Virus record (IMG/VR): IMGVR_UViG_3300037137_000640
Coordinates: 1-25,964 of that record
Strand: one strand, 5' to 3'
Source of the DNA: a virus
Length of the DNA: 25,964 nt
Positions 13,054-21,400 of the stretch are shown one piece after another. Position numbers and translations under genes: made by a program. The notes under the pieces were generated by a model. The model had not been told where the DNA came from. It did no database searches and saw nothing but the letters and a program-made list of their open reading frames with translations. Positions within the stretch are counted from its first letter, which is position 1, and the number at the start of each line of letters is the position of its first letter.

Positions 13054-13484
13054 TGCCGACCGAACCGTGGCACGAGCGGTATGTCCCGGAGCCGAATACG
13101 GGTTGCTGGCTCTGGCTCGGTGGCGTAAACGGCACCGGCTACGGCTGCGCTTATGACAGAGCCGGGCATCAGGTTCGGGCCCATCGCTTGTTCTACGAAA
13201 GATTCAAGGGCCCTGTCCCTAACGGACTGGAACTCGATCATCTTTGCCGGCAGCGCTCGTGCGTGAACCCGGCTCATCTTGAACCCGTGACGAGGGCCGA
13301 AAACCTGAGCCGCAGCCCAATTGTCAATTGGCAAAAGAAGAAGCGGCTAACGCACTGTAAGCACGGGCATGCTTTCGATGAACCCAACACTTGTTATCGC
13401 CTGTCTGGCGGGCGAGGTTGTCGCCGATGTTCATACGACGCGAAAAAACGGTTCGACGCCCGGAAGAGGCTGAAGGGAGCATGA
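13053..13484 (+). CDS. HNH homing-type endonuclease
   Basis: 143 residues from ATG 13053 (GTG 13050 is also possible). The HNH core is NGLELDHLCRQRSCVNPAHL with D62-H63, N72 and H75; two cysteines (C65, C70) belong to the usual H-x-C-x(4)-C-V-N-P-x-H-L pattern of free-standing phage HNH enzymes. The N-terminal GCWLWLGGVNGTGYG segment is also typical, and the C terminus has an extra Cys/His module (HCKHGHAF, GRGCRRC). Such enzymes cut DNA of related phages lacking the gene and spread by repair. Its base composition is less GC-rich than its neighbours, and it splits the lysis-type cassette, both signs of recent arrival. Confidence 0.9.
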   Translation: MPTEPWHERYVPEPNTGCWLWLGGVNGTGYGCAYDRAGHQVRAHRLFYERFKGPVPNGLELDHLCRQRSCVNPAHLEPVTRAENLSRSPIVNWQKKKRLTHCKHGHAFDEPNTCYRLSGGRGCRRCSYDAKKRFDARKRLKGA

Positions 13485-13485
13485 C

Positions 13486-13668
13486 TTGGGCTTTCTCGCT
13501 TTCCTCGCGACACCGGCCGGTGCCGCTCTCGTCGCTGCCGTCCCCCAACTCATCGGCGAAGTCATTCAGATCCTCCACAAGAGCGGGCACCTGACGGCAC
13601 AGGACATCGCTGACCACTTCTCGATCAAGGTTCCTGAGATCGCCGAACAGCCGAAGGCGGGACCGTGA
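13486..13668 (+). CDS. Small membrane protein, holin candidate
   Basis: 60 residues from TTG 13486, preceded by AAGGGAG. The first about 30 residues are hydrophobic (FLAFLATPAGAALVAAVPQL) and can form one membrane segment; the rest is polar (KSGHLTAQDIADHFSIKVPE). Single-segment small proteins next to an endolysin can be holins or pinholins, but no sequence signature proves it. It overlaps the next gene by four bases (GTGA). Confidence 0.55.
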   Translation: MGFLAFLATPAGAALVAAVPQLIGEVIQILHKSGHLTAQDIADHFSIKVPEIAEQPKAGP

Positions 13669-13958
13669 ACGAAATTGCGGCCGTCGGCCATGGGATCAGC
13701 GAGTGGGCCGTGAACTTCATCGCGACGCACCCGTCTCTGATCGGCTGGGCGCTCGTCGTGTTCGTGGTCGCGACGTTCACCTGCAACGCGATCAAGTGGG
13801 CCTGGCCCGTCTACCACGAGATGCCGCGCGCGGCCCGGTTCGTTCTCGGGTTCTGTATGCCGCTCGCCCTGAACTTCTGGTCGCTCTCGAAGAAGGTCGG
13901 CATCCAGGAACCGATCGCCCCAACCGACGACACAGCGAAAGAGGCAGTAAAGCCGTGA
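13665..13958 (+). CDS. Two-segment membrane protein, holin candidate
   Basis: 97 residues from GTG 13665, overlapping the previous stop. A membrane segment spans about residues 25-45 (SLIGWALVVFVVATFTCNAI), and a second weaker one about residues 57-74 (RFVLGFCMPLALNFWSL). The C-terminal tail is charged. Size, two segments and position shortly before the endolysin make this the better holin candidate of the cassette. Family is not recognised. Confidence 0.6.
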   Translation: MNEIAAVGHGISEWAVNFIATHPSLIGWALVVFVVATFTCNAIKWAWPVYHEMPRAARFVLGFCMPLALNFWSLSKKVGIQEPIAPTDDTAKEAVKP

Positions 13959-14332
13959 AGCTCGACGACGGCCACGCTCTCGGTGTCTCGCACGATCGGC
14001 GGGAGTGCGAGCCAGGGGTCTACTTCACGAAGAGGCAGCTCATGGCGTGGGCTCTCGTCCTCTTCGGGGCCGCCACCTCGAGTCAGGTCGCGATCAACGT
14101 CTGGGCGTTCGACGCCCGGATCAGCCAGCACGTCTCGGGAGGGATCAAGCACCACAACACCGACCCGGCAGCTCACGCACTCGCGCTTCTGTCGGCCGAA
14201 AAGGAACGTTCCGAGATCCTGAGACAACTCGCCGAAGTTAAGACGGCCGTGACCGGCATCCACGAGATGTTGACCGTCATCGCGAACCAGGGCCGCTTCA
14301 ACGTCGAAGCCCCGCCGCCGAGGAAGCGCTGA
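13955..14332 (+). CDS. Membrane-anchored coiled-coil protein, possible inner-membrane spanin
   Basis: 125 residues from GTG 13955 (GTGA overlap). One membrane segment at about residues 29-48 (LMAWALVLFGAATSSQVAIN) is followed by an external region ending in a heptad-like helix (LLSAEKERSEILRQLAEVKT, then VTGIHEMLTVIANQG) and a Pro/Arg tail. N-terminal anchor plus coiled coil is the layout of i-spanins, which pair with an outer-membrane lipoprotein; the lipoprotein at 12610 could be the partner. The N terminus before the segment is longer than usual for i-spanins. Confidence 0.55.
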   Translation: MKLDDGHALGVSHDRRECEPGVYFTKRQLMAWALVLFGAATSSQVAINVWAFDARISQHVSGGIKHHNTDPAAHALALLSAEKERSEILRQLAEVKTAVTGIHEMLTVIANQGRFNVEAPPPRKR

Positions 14333-14811
14333 TGGCCTCCCGCTCGCTCGTCGACTGCGATCCGATCCTCGCCGAGAAGTTCCTGCTCTTGCAGGAGACG
14401 TACTCGCACCGCTTTTTCCCGTGGTTTCTTCAGATCACCTGCACCTACCGAACTCCGGCCGAGCAGCAGGCGCTCTACGCGCAGGGCCGCGAGGGGCTTG
14501 ACGCCGTCAACGCGAAGCGCGCGGCGGTCGGCCTCCCGCCGATCTCCCCGGAGCAGAACGAGAAGGTCACCTGGACCCTCCGGAGTCGGCACACGCGGTT
14601 TCCGTCCCAGGCGATCGACGTCGTCCCGGCGATCGACCCGGACGGGCCGGAGGGCCCCCTCAAGGTGATCGTCGACTACAACGACATCGGGCGCTTTCGA
14701 CCGCTGGTCTCCCTCGCTGAAAAGGTCGGCCTCGTCTCGGGCGGGGGCTGGGGCAAGCCGGACTGGCCGCACATTGAACTCCCCACTACCCCCGCGGGAG
14801 AGGCCGTCTGA
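14332..14811 (+). CDS. Endolysin, peptidase M15-like
   Basis: 159 residues from ATG 14332 (TGATG overlap). The protein matches the M15/VanY-type L-alanyl-D-glutamate or D-Ala-D-Ala peptidases that cut the peptidoglycan stem peptide. Visible motifs are TCTYRTPAEQQALYAQGREG, the zinc site SRHTRFPSQAIDVVP (H and D ligands of S-x-H-x(6)-A-x-D type) and the late DWPHIEL (third ligand His). No signal peptide is seen, so it should need a holin. It closes the lysis-type cassette. Confidence 0.88.
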   Translation: MASRSLVDCDPILAEKFLLLQETYSHRFFPWFLQITCTYRTPAEQQALYAQGREGLDAVNAKRAAVGLPPISPEQNEKVTWTLRSRHTRFPSQAIDVVPAIDPDGPEGPLKVIVDYNDIGRFRPLVSLAEKVGLVSGGGWGKPDWPHIELPTTPAGEAV

Positions 14812-15506
14812 TGGCCGGCGTCATCGTCCTCGTCCTGACAACCCGCGGCAGCGGCTACACGGCCGCCCCGACCGTCGGATTCACCGGGGGCGGCGGCGGC
14901 TCTGGGGCTGCCGCGACGGCCGTCGTCGTCGGGTCCGTCGTCTCCTCCATCGTGATCACGAACCCCGGCACCGGATATACACAGGTCCCCAGCGTGACCT
15001 TCAGCGGCGGCGGGGGCGGCTCGGGCGCCGCGGCCGTGGCGCGGATCGGCACGGCCTACTCCACCTCCTCCGACCTCGCTTCCCACATCCCTGACGCCCG
15101 CCTCGCGGAACTGACGGCCGAATCCGGGATCAACGTCGACCCGGACGTCCTCCTGAGCGTCCTCGTTGACACGGCGGCCGAGATGGACTCCTACCTCGGC
15201 GTCCGCTACTCGATCCCGGTCGTCGGAGACGCGACGACGGCCGCCTCCCTCCGGATCCATTCGAACCGACTCGCCAAGTGGATCATGCTCGGCCGGCGCC
15301 TCATCGTCTCGGCCTACGAAGAGGCCAAAGAGGACCGGAAGGCCACGCTCAAGTACCTGACGGACGTCAGGGACGGCAACGGGACTCTTCCGGGGGTCCC
15401 CGCGGGGGCGCCGCGCGGAGCCTTCCTGGCCGACGCCTCGAACATCAGCGGGTCATTCGGCTCGAACCTCGGCGGCCCCACCTTCACAACGGACGACGGG
15501 CTCTGA
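14811..15506 (+). CDS. Mu gp36-like connector (DUF1320) with N-terminal GSGYT repeats
   Basis: 231 residues from ATG 14811. Residues about 75-230 match the DUF1320/Mu gp36 head-tail connector: AYSTSSDLASHIPDARLAEL, DPDVLLSVLVDTAAEMDSYL and GVRYSIPVV, followed by a helix YEEAKEDRKATLKYLTDVRD. In front are two tandem modules of about 35 residues, each with (G)(S/T)GYT-x2-P-(T/S)-V-x-F-(T/S)-GGGGGSGAAA, ending before residue 75. Family members normally start near the DUF1320 part, so the modules are an added domain. The same module occurs in the tail tube gene. They are probably strand-rich and exposed on the virion. Confidence 0.82.
   Translation: MAGVIVLVLTTRGSGYTAAPTVGFTGGGGGSGAAATAVVVGSVVSSIVITNPGTGYTQVPSVTFSGGGGGSGAAAVARIGTAYSTSSDLASHIPDARLAELTAESGINVDPDVLLSVLVDTAAEMDSYLGVRYSIPVVGDATTAASLRIHSNRLAKWIMLGRRLIVSAYEEAKEDRKATLKYLTDVRDGNGTLPGVPAGAPRGAFLADASNISGSFGSNLGGPTFTTDDGL
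14838..15045 (+). repeat. Two tandem GSGYT/GGGGGSGAAA modules (connector gene)
   Basis: The two modules begin at GSGYTAAPTVGFTGGGGG and GTGYTQVPSVTFSGGGGG and each ends GSGAAA(T/V)A. At DNA level the glycine runs form very GC-rich near-repeats (around 14885-14925 and 15005-15040). They are protein repeats rather than recombination sites. Confidence 0.7.
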
Positions 15507-15507
15507 G

Positions 15508-16020
15508 ATGGGCGTCGAAGTGACAGGCGTCCAACGCCTCCAGAAGGACCTCCTCGCGATGGCGTCCAGAGCGAAGAACCCGAAAGACCTGATGACGGAA
15601 GCCGGCGAGATCATGGTCCGGAGCGTCCTCCCGCAGGTCTTCCGAGACTCCGGTGCGCCAGGGCCCCGATGGAAGGACCCCGTCCTCCGGCCCGGCGGGA
15701 AGCCACTCCTCGACACCGGACGACTGTCCAAGTCGATCACGTACACGGCGACCGACCGGGAACTCGTCGTCGGCGTCCCGTCCGGCCTCGGCGCCCTGTC
15801 GAAGTCGGCCCGCGTCCATCAGTACGGCGCCACGATCACAGCGAAAAACGTCCCCTACCTGATCTTCCCCATCCGCGGCGCGACCGGGATGAAGCCGGTC
15901 GGCTGGGTGAAGAAGAAGCAGGTGACGATCCCCCAGCGCCGCTTCCTCTTCTGGAGCACTGAGGCTCTCGAAAAGATCAAGCGTCGCTGGGTCGTGCTCC
16001 TCTCGCGGGAGGCCACGTGA
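15508..16020 (+). CDS. Virion morphogenesis protein, Mu gpG-like
   Basis: 170 residues from ATG 15508, one base after the previous stop. The family pattern is GVQRLQKDLLAMASRAKNPK, then VFRDSGAPGPRWKDPVLRPG followed by LLDTGRLSKSITYTATDREL, VHQYGATI, and the C-terminal IPQRRFLFWSTEALEKIKRR. Mu gpG and its HK97 gp10-like relatives connect head and tail or complete the tail. All segments are present and the length is normal. Confidence 0.88.
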   Translation: MGVEVTGVQRLQKDLLAMASRAKNPKDLMTEAGEIMVRSVLPQVFRDSGAPGPRWKDPVLRPGGKPLLDTGRLSKSITYTATDRELVVGVPSGLGALSKSARVHQYGATITAKNVPYLIFPIRGATGMKPVGWVKKKQVTIPQRRFLFWSTEALEKIKRRWVVLLSREAT

Positions 16021-16457
16021 GCGACGTCGGGAAGTACGCGGCCTGCGAAGCGGAGATCGCGAACGCCCTCGTGGGGCTTCCGGGCGCGATGAAGATCGCC
16101 CCGTCTCTGAACGCGACGGAACTCGTCTACCGCGACGGGATTCAGAAGCCGGCAATCGGGATCATCCACGTCGGGACCGACCTTCGGCAGGTCTACTCCA
16201 TCAGCTCGCGACAGTTCCTCGGGACGACGAAGTGGGCGCTCGCCTTCGCCCTGGACAACCTCCGCGGCGCCGTCTCGGGCCGCCCGGCGCTCTACGAACT
16301 CCTCGAGAACGCCCGCGACCGCCTCCACGGTCTCCAAAGCAGCCAGTCGCCTTTCGGAAAGTATTTTTTCGAGTCGGAAGCCTATCCGGAACAGCAGCCC
16401 GACGGCCTGATCGTCGCCGTCGCCACATTCAAGCTCGACCTCGTCTTGGGGCAGTAG
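16017..16457 (+). CDS. Tail completion protein, gp37/DUF1834-like
   Basis: 146 residues from GTG 16017 (GTGA overlap). An N-terminal helix (YAACEAEIANALVGLPGAMK) is followed by strands and a helix (WALAFALDNLRGAVSGRPAL, then YELLENARDRLHGLQ) and a terminal strand (DGLIVAVATFKLDL). The W-x-(L/V)-x-(F/V)...L...R..L..L.....GL pattern with closing strand is that of tail terminator proteins such as Mu gp37. It would cap the tail tube at the head side. An AAAGGAG site stands before the next gene. Confidence 0.72.
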   Translation: MSDVGKYAACEAEIANALVGLPGAMKIAPSLNATELVYRDGIQKPAIGIIHVGTDLRQVYSISSRQFLGTTKWALAFALDNLRGAVSGRPALYELLENARDRLHGLQSSQSPFGKYFFESEAYPEQQPDGLIVAVATFKLDLVLGQ

Positions 16458-16475
16458 AGCGAAAGGAGCACGTCC

Positions 16476-17708
16476 ATGCCTGATCCAGCTATCGGAGCAC
16501 TTTCACCCGTCCTGATCGACACGGAGAATCCGGGAGGCTGGAACGAGCCCTCCAAGACGGCCGGAGTCAACTACGTCCCGGTCTCCGCCGGCGGCTCGGG
16601 CTATACCAGCGGCGCGACAGTCGGCTTTTCCGGAGGTACGCCGACGAGGGTGGCGGCCGGGTACGTCGTCTGCGTCGCGAACGCCGTCACGGCGGTCTAC
16701 ATCACGGACGCAGGGGCCGGGTACGCCTCGGCTCCGACAGCGACGATCACTCCGGTCGGCGCGGGCTCCGGCGCGACCTGCGGCACGGTGCTCCTCGGCG
16801 CGTACAACGCCCATCAGATCGGCGTCGTCCAGGAGACGATCTTGCCGACGCAGGACCTGCTCGACAACCCGACGCTGCGCGGCGACTTCAATGCGCCGGA
16901 CCCGACATTCGGGAAGAAGGCGGCGGCCGGATCGCTCATCGTCATCCCGAACCAGCAACTCCTCCCGCTCTTCTTCCGGCAAATCGTCGGCGAGCAGGGC
17001 GAGGTGACGACCGGCGCGGGGCCATACACGCACACGGCGAAGCTCGGGGCCTATCTTCCCCTCTCTTTCAAGATCGAAAAGCAGATGAACATCGGCGGCT
17101 CGATGCGCTACATGCTGGCGAAGGGCGCGCGGATCAACCAGATGACGATCCCGCTCGACTCCGTCGGCCTGACGCAGTGGAGCCTTGACATGATGGCGGC
17201 CGACGTCGCCGTGAACACGACATCGCTCTTCACGACATCGACCGACTGGCGCTCCCTCGGCACCCCGCAGGACTTTCTCCAGTTCGCCGCCGCCGACGTG
17301 AAAATCGGCGGCTCCGCCGTCGCTTACATCAAAAAGGGCTCGATCCAGATCGGCCTGAACCTCGCCGCCGACGACTATCGCGCCGGGGCTGGCGGCGCCC
17401 GCGGATCCCTCACCCCCCAACAGGCGAAGATCAGCGGGACCCTCACGCTCGTCCTCGATTCGACGGCCGTCCTCACACTCCTGACGGCCGGCACGGCTTC
17501 GGCACTCTCGCTCAAGTGGACGATGGGAGGGGGCCACAGCTTCGAACTCGACCTGGACCGGATCTTCATCATGAAGACGGCCGCGGCGATCAAGGACGGC
17601 GGCCCCGTCGAAGTCGACGCGACTTTCCGCGGCGTCTACGACGTGACAAACGTGACTTCGTTCCGCGCGATCATCATCAACGACCAGGTGCTGACAGCCT
17701 ACAAATAA
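16476..17708 (+). CDS. Tail tube (major tail) protein with internal GSGYT modules
   Basis: 410 residues from ATG 16476, with AAAGGAG nine bases upstream. Residues about 110-410 resemble siphovirus tail tube proteins: QEAT-like start QIGVVQETILPTQDLLDNPT, FGKKAAAGSLIVIPN, FKIEKQMNIGGSMRYMLAKG and C-terminal LDLDRIFIMKTAAAIKDGG followed by VDATFRGVYD. Between residues about 38 and 107 two diverged copies of the GSGYT module are inserted (GSGYTSGATVGFSGG and GAGYASAPTATI), relatives of those in the connector. Inserted domains in tube proteins usually project from the tail surface. Lack of a sheath gene indicates a non-contractile tail. Confidence 0.8.
   Translation: MPDPAIGALSPVLIDTENPGGWNEPSKTAGVNYVPVSAGGSGYTSGATVGFSGGTPTRVAAGYVVCVANAVTAVYITDAGAGYASAPTATITPVGAGSGATCGTVLLGAYNAHQIGVVQETILPTQDLLDNPTLRGDFNAPDPTFGKKAAAGSLIVIPNQQLLPLFFRQIVGEQGEVTTGAGPYTHTAKLGAYLPLSFKIEKQMNIGGSMRYMLAKGARINQMTIPLDSVGLTQWSLDMMAADVAVNTTSLFTTSTDWRSLGTPQDFLQFAAADVKIGGSAVAYIKKGSIQIGLNLAADDYRAGAGGARGSLTPQQAKISGTLTLVLDSTAVLTLLTAGTASALSLKWTMGGGHSFELDLDRIFIMKTAAAIKDGGPVEVDATFRGVYDVTNVTSFRAIIINDQVLTAYK
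16590..16795 (+). repeat. Two diverged GSGYT modules inside the tail tube gene
   Basis: The modules start at GSGYTSGATVGFSGG and GAGYASAPTATITPV and end near GAGSGATCGTV. They are less similar to one another than the pair in the connector gene, so they are probably older or under different selection. They are separate from the tube core in position and composition. Confidence 0.65.
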
Positions 17709-17718
17709 GAAGGAGAAC

Positions 17719-18078
17719 ATGAGCGACAAGGCCAAGGAGATCACTCACCCGAACGGGGACCAGTTCACGATCGAGCCGCTCACCCCCGGCCGGATCTTCT
17801 CCGTCATGAAGAAGATCGGCCGGGACGGGCACGTTCTGAAGCAGGGGGAGGGGGCGGTCAACGATTCGGAAACGCTGATGGCCTTCGCCTTCGCCGTCTG
17901 CCGCGAGGTCCTCGTCGACTGGCGCCGGTCGGTCAACGGATCGCTGGTCGAGACGACGCCAAAGGACCGAGAAGAGCTGATGCTCAGTTCCGACCTTCTC
18001 CCGCCCTGGGTCCTCGCGGAGTCCCGCAAGATCCAGACGCAGCTCGACGAACGGTTCAAGACCGACTCGGGAAACTGA
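17719..18078 (+). CDS. Tail assembly chaperone, short form (gpG analogue)
   Basis: 119 residues from ATG 17719, with AAGGAG seven bases upstream. The protein begins MSDKAKEITHPNGDQFTIEP and continues LTPGRIFSVMKKIGRDGHVL, with a helical middle (ETLMAFAFAVCREVLVDWRR) and an acidic end. Position between tail tube and tape measure, size, and the slippery site just before its stop identify it as the short tail chaperone, which coats the tape measure before tube assembly. The stop TGA 18076-18078 directly follows G GGA AAC. Confidence 0.8.
   Translation: MSDKAKEITHPNGDQFTIEPLTPGRIFSVMKKIGRDGHVLKQGEGAVNDSETLMAFAFAVCREVLVDWRRSVNGSLVETTPKDREELMLSSDLLPPWVLAESRKIQTQLDERFKTDSGN
18069..18075 (+). promoter_or_regulatory. 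-1 ribosomal frameshift site G GGA AAC
   Basis: The heptamer is in the right phase (G GGA AAC read in the chaperone frame, immediately before TGA 18076). A slip of one base back re-pairs as GGG AAA and continues at CTG 18075 into an open frame. Lambda uses the very similar G GGA AAG to make gpGT. No downstream structure was computed. Confidence 0.85.
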
Positions 18079-18476
18079 CGGAGGCGCTCCGCCGTGAATG
18101 GCTCGCCGCGGAACGCGACCCGGAAGAGTGCGAGCGATGCCGCTTCACGGGCGAGCAGCGGTGGGGGCGCCGCGTCTGCTTTTTCACCGGAGACCGCTGC
18201 AAGTACGAAGTCGACGACGGCTCCGTCGTCCAGGAACTCTCCCCGCGAGCGACCGAGGCGCTCTTTCTCTGGCGGCGCTCGCAGACTCAGTGGAGGATCG
18301 GCGCCGCCGGCGCGACCGGGCTTGATTACGCCGGGGTGGCGACCGTCGCGGCTGCTCTGGATGTCGCTCTCGACGCGGAGATACTCGGGCTCCTTCAGGT
18401 TGCCGAAGCTGAGCGTCTCCGCGCCTGGGTCGAGAAGCACAAAGCCGAGGAGGACAAGAAGAAAAGCGGGGGTTGA
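18075..18476 (+). CDS. Frameshift extension of the tail chaperone (gpT analogue, DUF1799-like)
   Basis: Frame 3 is open from before 18075 to TGA 18474-18476 and adds 133 residues to the 119-residue chaperone, making a 252-residue fusion. It lacks an ATG, GTG or TTG near its front, so frameshifting is its likely source. Visible parts are LTEALRREWLAAERDPEECE, four cysteines (C-x2-C then RVCFF and DRCKY), ALFLWRRSQTQWRIGAAGAT, the GLDYAGVATVAAAL segment typical of DUF1799 proteins, and a charged Lys-rich tail. Such extensions bind tail tube subunits and bring them to the tape measure. Cys pairs may hold a metal. Confidence 0.82.
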   Translation: MTEALRREWLAAERDPEECERCRFTGEQRWGRRVCFFTGDRCKYEVDDGSVVQELSPRATEALFLWRRSQTQWRIGAAGATGLDYAGVATVAAALDVALDAEILGLLQVAEAERLRAWVEKHKAEEDKKKSGG

Positions 18477-18479
18477 GCG

Positions 18480-21400
18480 GTGAGCGACTACGAAGTAGCA
18501 GTAAAGCTCATCGGGGAAGACAACCTCTCGGGCATCCTCGAGAGCGTCAGCGACCGGGTCAAGACCCTCGTCACCGGGTTCGTAGAACTCCTCCCGCAGA
18601 TCACGGCCGCCACGGCAGCACTCGGGGCCCTGGCCGTAATCGGGAAAGAGACCCTCGAAGCTGCCGCCGCCTCTGAAAAGTTCGCCTTCCAGCTCGCCTC
18701 TCTCACGGCCGCTACGCAGGGCTGGGACGAGGCGATGAAGACGGGGGCGGCTACTCTCCGGATGCTGGATCAGGTCTCGGGAAAGACCGGGGAGTCGACC
18801 GAGAACCTGGTCTCCACCTACCGACAGCTCGGCGCTCTCGCGGGCGGCACGAGCACGCAGATCGTCGGCCTGACGCAGAGCCTCGCCGTCGTGGCAGCTC
18901 AGGCCGGGACATCTTCGACCAAGTTAACCGAGGTCATCACCAGGGCGGCAATGACGGGCCAGCTACTGCTTTCGTCTCCTGGCGCCAGAGAGCTCGCCGA
19001 GAAGTACCAGATCACCGGGCCGGTCCTGCAAAGCTGGCAACAGGCCGGGACCTTGATGCAGGATTTAACGGAGCGCTTGAAGGACACCACCGGTGCCGCG
19101 GGCATTCTGGAAAGAATGTGGGGCACTCTGACAAAAGCGCAGAAGACGGCCAGGGACGCCCTTCTCTCGGACATCGGGGAAGCCTGGGAGCCGCTCAAGG
19201 CGATTCTTATCGAGATCCGGGACCTGATGCTTTCGGAAGGCTTCCGGGGCGCGATCCGAGACGCCGCGAACGCCGTCGCGCAGTTCCTCGACGCCTGGCG
19301 CTCCTCCATCGCGGACTCGACTCTTCTCAACGTCGCGAAGGGCCTCGGAACCATCACCGAAGCCCTGAACCTCGCCACAGGGCCGCTGAAGATCGTGCTG
19401 ACGGCCTGGGTCGGCCTGCTCGGAGCGATGTCCGAGATTCAGAACGCCGTCACGACGCTCTACACGGTCATGACGGGCGGCCTCGCGAACGCGATGGACA
19501 ACGCCGCCAAAGGGGCGGACCGTGCGGCCGAGATCGCGACGCAGACCGCAGCACGAATCAAGTCGATCTGGGCGGGGGCGGCTCCGGGGAGCGCGGCATC
19601 CTCGGAGGCCGCCGGGCCCTTCGACGACAAGGAAGTCCGGAAACTCCAGGCCGCCTTCGACAAACTCTTTGAGTCGCTCGACCGCGAGCACTCCCTCGCC
19701 GGCCTCCAGGGCATCCAGAAGCAACTCATGCAGAACCGGCTGCACGCCGAGGAGGAAATCCAGAAGGTCACGCAGACGGAGTTCACGGAGGCCGGGAAGC
19801 GGGTCGTCTCCGAGCAACAGGTCGCCGACGCGAAGGCGCTGATCTGGTCTACGCAGCGGGCGAACGACCTCCGGGACCTCACGACTTACGGGGAGAAGTG
19901 GTCGAAGGAGTTCGTCGACGCAACGACGAAGGCGTACAACAACGCCCAGAAGGCCACGGCTCAGTACAACGTGGACCTTGCAAAGCTCCGGAGCAAGTCG
20001 AGTACGGACGAGCTGGACCTGATTCACGACACCGCAGAGAAGGAGATCGCCGAGGCCGAGAGGATCACCGAGAAACTCCGGGAGCAATCGAGGACGCGTG
20101 GCACCTTCGCCCAGGACGAGGCGGATATCGCCGAGGCGCTCATCGCGAAAACAGCGGAGATCCGCCGGCGAGAGGAAGCCGACGAGAAGATGGTCCTCGA
20201 CCGTCGCAGCGGGAATTGGGAGGGGTACTTCCAGGACATCATCGACAAGGCCACCGAAGCCGGGGAGAATAGCGTCGCCGTCGTCCAGGCCGCTCTGAAC
20301 ACCGTCGCCAACCGCGCAATCGCCAGCGCGAACACGATGAGGGACGGGGTCATCGCCGCCTGGTGGAAGATCAAGTCCACCATCCAGACCGACGGCCAGA
20401 TCGTCGCTCAGTTCGCCGTCGCCGCCTGGGACACGATCGGGAAGGGCTTCTCCGACTCCGTCTACGCCGTCATCACCGGCAAGGCCAGCTCGCTCCTTGA
20501 CATCCTGAAGGGCGTCTTCAACTCGATCCTCCGGGAGTTCTCGGACATGGTCGCGAAGATGGTTCAGAAGTGGATCGTCGGGCAGCTCCAGATGGGCGAG
20601 ACGCAGGGCCCGCTCCAGCCGGGGACGTCGTTCGGGGGAGGCGGCTCATTCGGCCTCCCGGACTACGTCCTCCCCTCTGTCGCCGCCGGCATGGCCGGTT
20701 ACGGGGCGACGGGGAATCCGTGGATCGGTCTCGCCGGGGCTGCCGGGGGCATCATTGCCGGGGCTACTGGACTCACCACAGCACTCGCCACCGGCATCCT
20801 CTCCGGGCTCTCGGTGACCGTCATCGGCGCCATCATCGCCGTCGTGGTGATGGCGATCGCCGCCGGGATTTCCGCGCTCCTGAAGAAGTCCACCCAGCAG
20901 TGGCAAACCCTCGCGGGGACGGAGATTCTCGGTCCGGGCCAAACGCAGGCAGGAGCGGAACTCTTCCAGAAATACGGGAAAACGCTCGGGAGTTTCTCGG
21001 ACATCATGCGGGCCGGCGGCGGGAAAGGCTCCGACCTCGTCTCCTTCCTACGTGCGAATCAGGACGAGTTTCTCCGCTCGACTGGCATCAAGTACGGGAC
21101 GGGATCGAACGAGGACACTCAGAAACTCTGGGACGAGTACCTGAAGAACTTCTTCCCGAAGACCATGCTCTCAATGGCCTTCGGCCGCCAGGCTACCGGC
21201 GGGTTCGCGTCTATCCCCGGCGTCGGAGAGAACTTCCAGGGGATCCCCGAGTTCACCGGCGGTGCGGGGGACACGCCGCTGACGCGAATGATGAAGAACC
21301 TCGGCTTCACGGCGGCGAAGCTGGACGAGATCGCCAAGCAGATCGACACCCGCGACGCCGACGAGTTCATCGCGTGGCTCACGAAGATGGTGACGGTCGT

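Noticed and set aside
14880-15045. CRISPR-like or recombination repeat from the GC-rich near-identical stretches
   Set aside because: The similarity follows the protein module in frame, with no spacer pattern.
18094-18483. Independent ORF from 18094 between chaperone and tape measure
   Set aside because: Its product is a Ser/Arg/Ala-rich shadow; the frame 3 reading shows structured protein and is joined to the chaperone by the slippery site.
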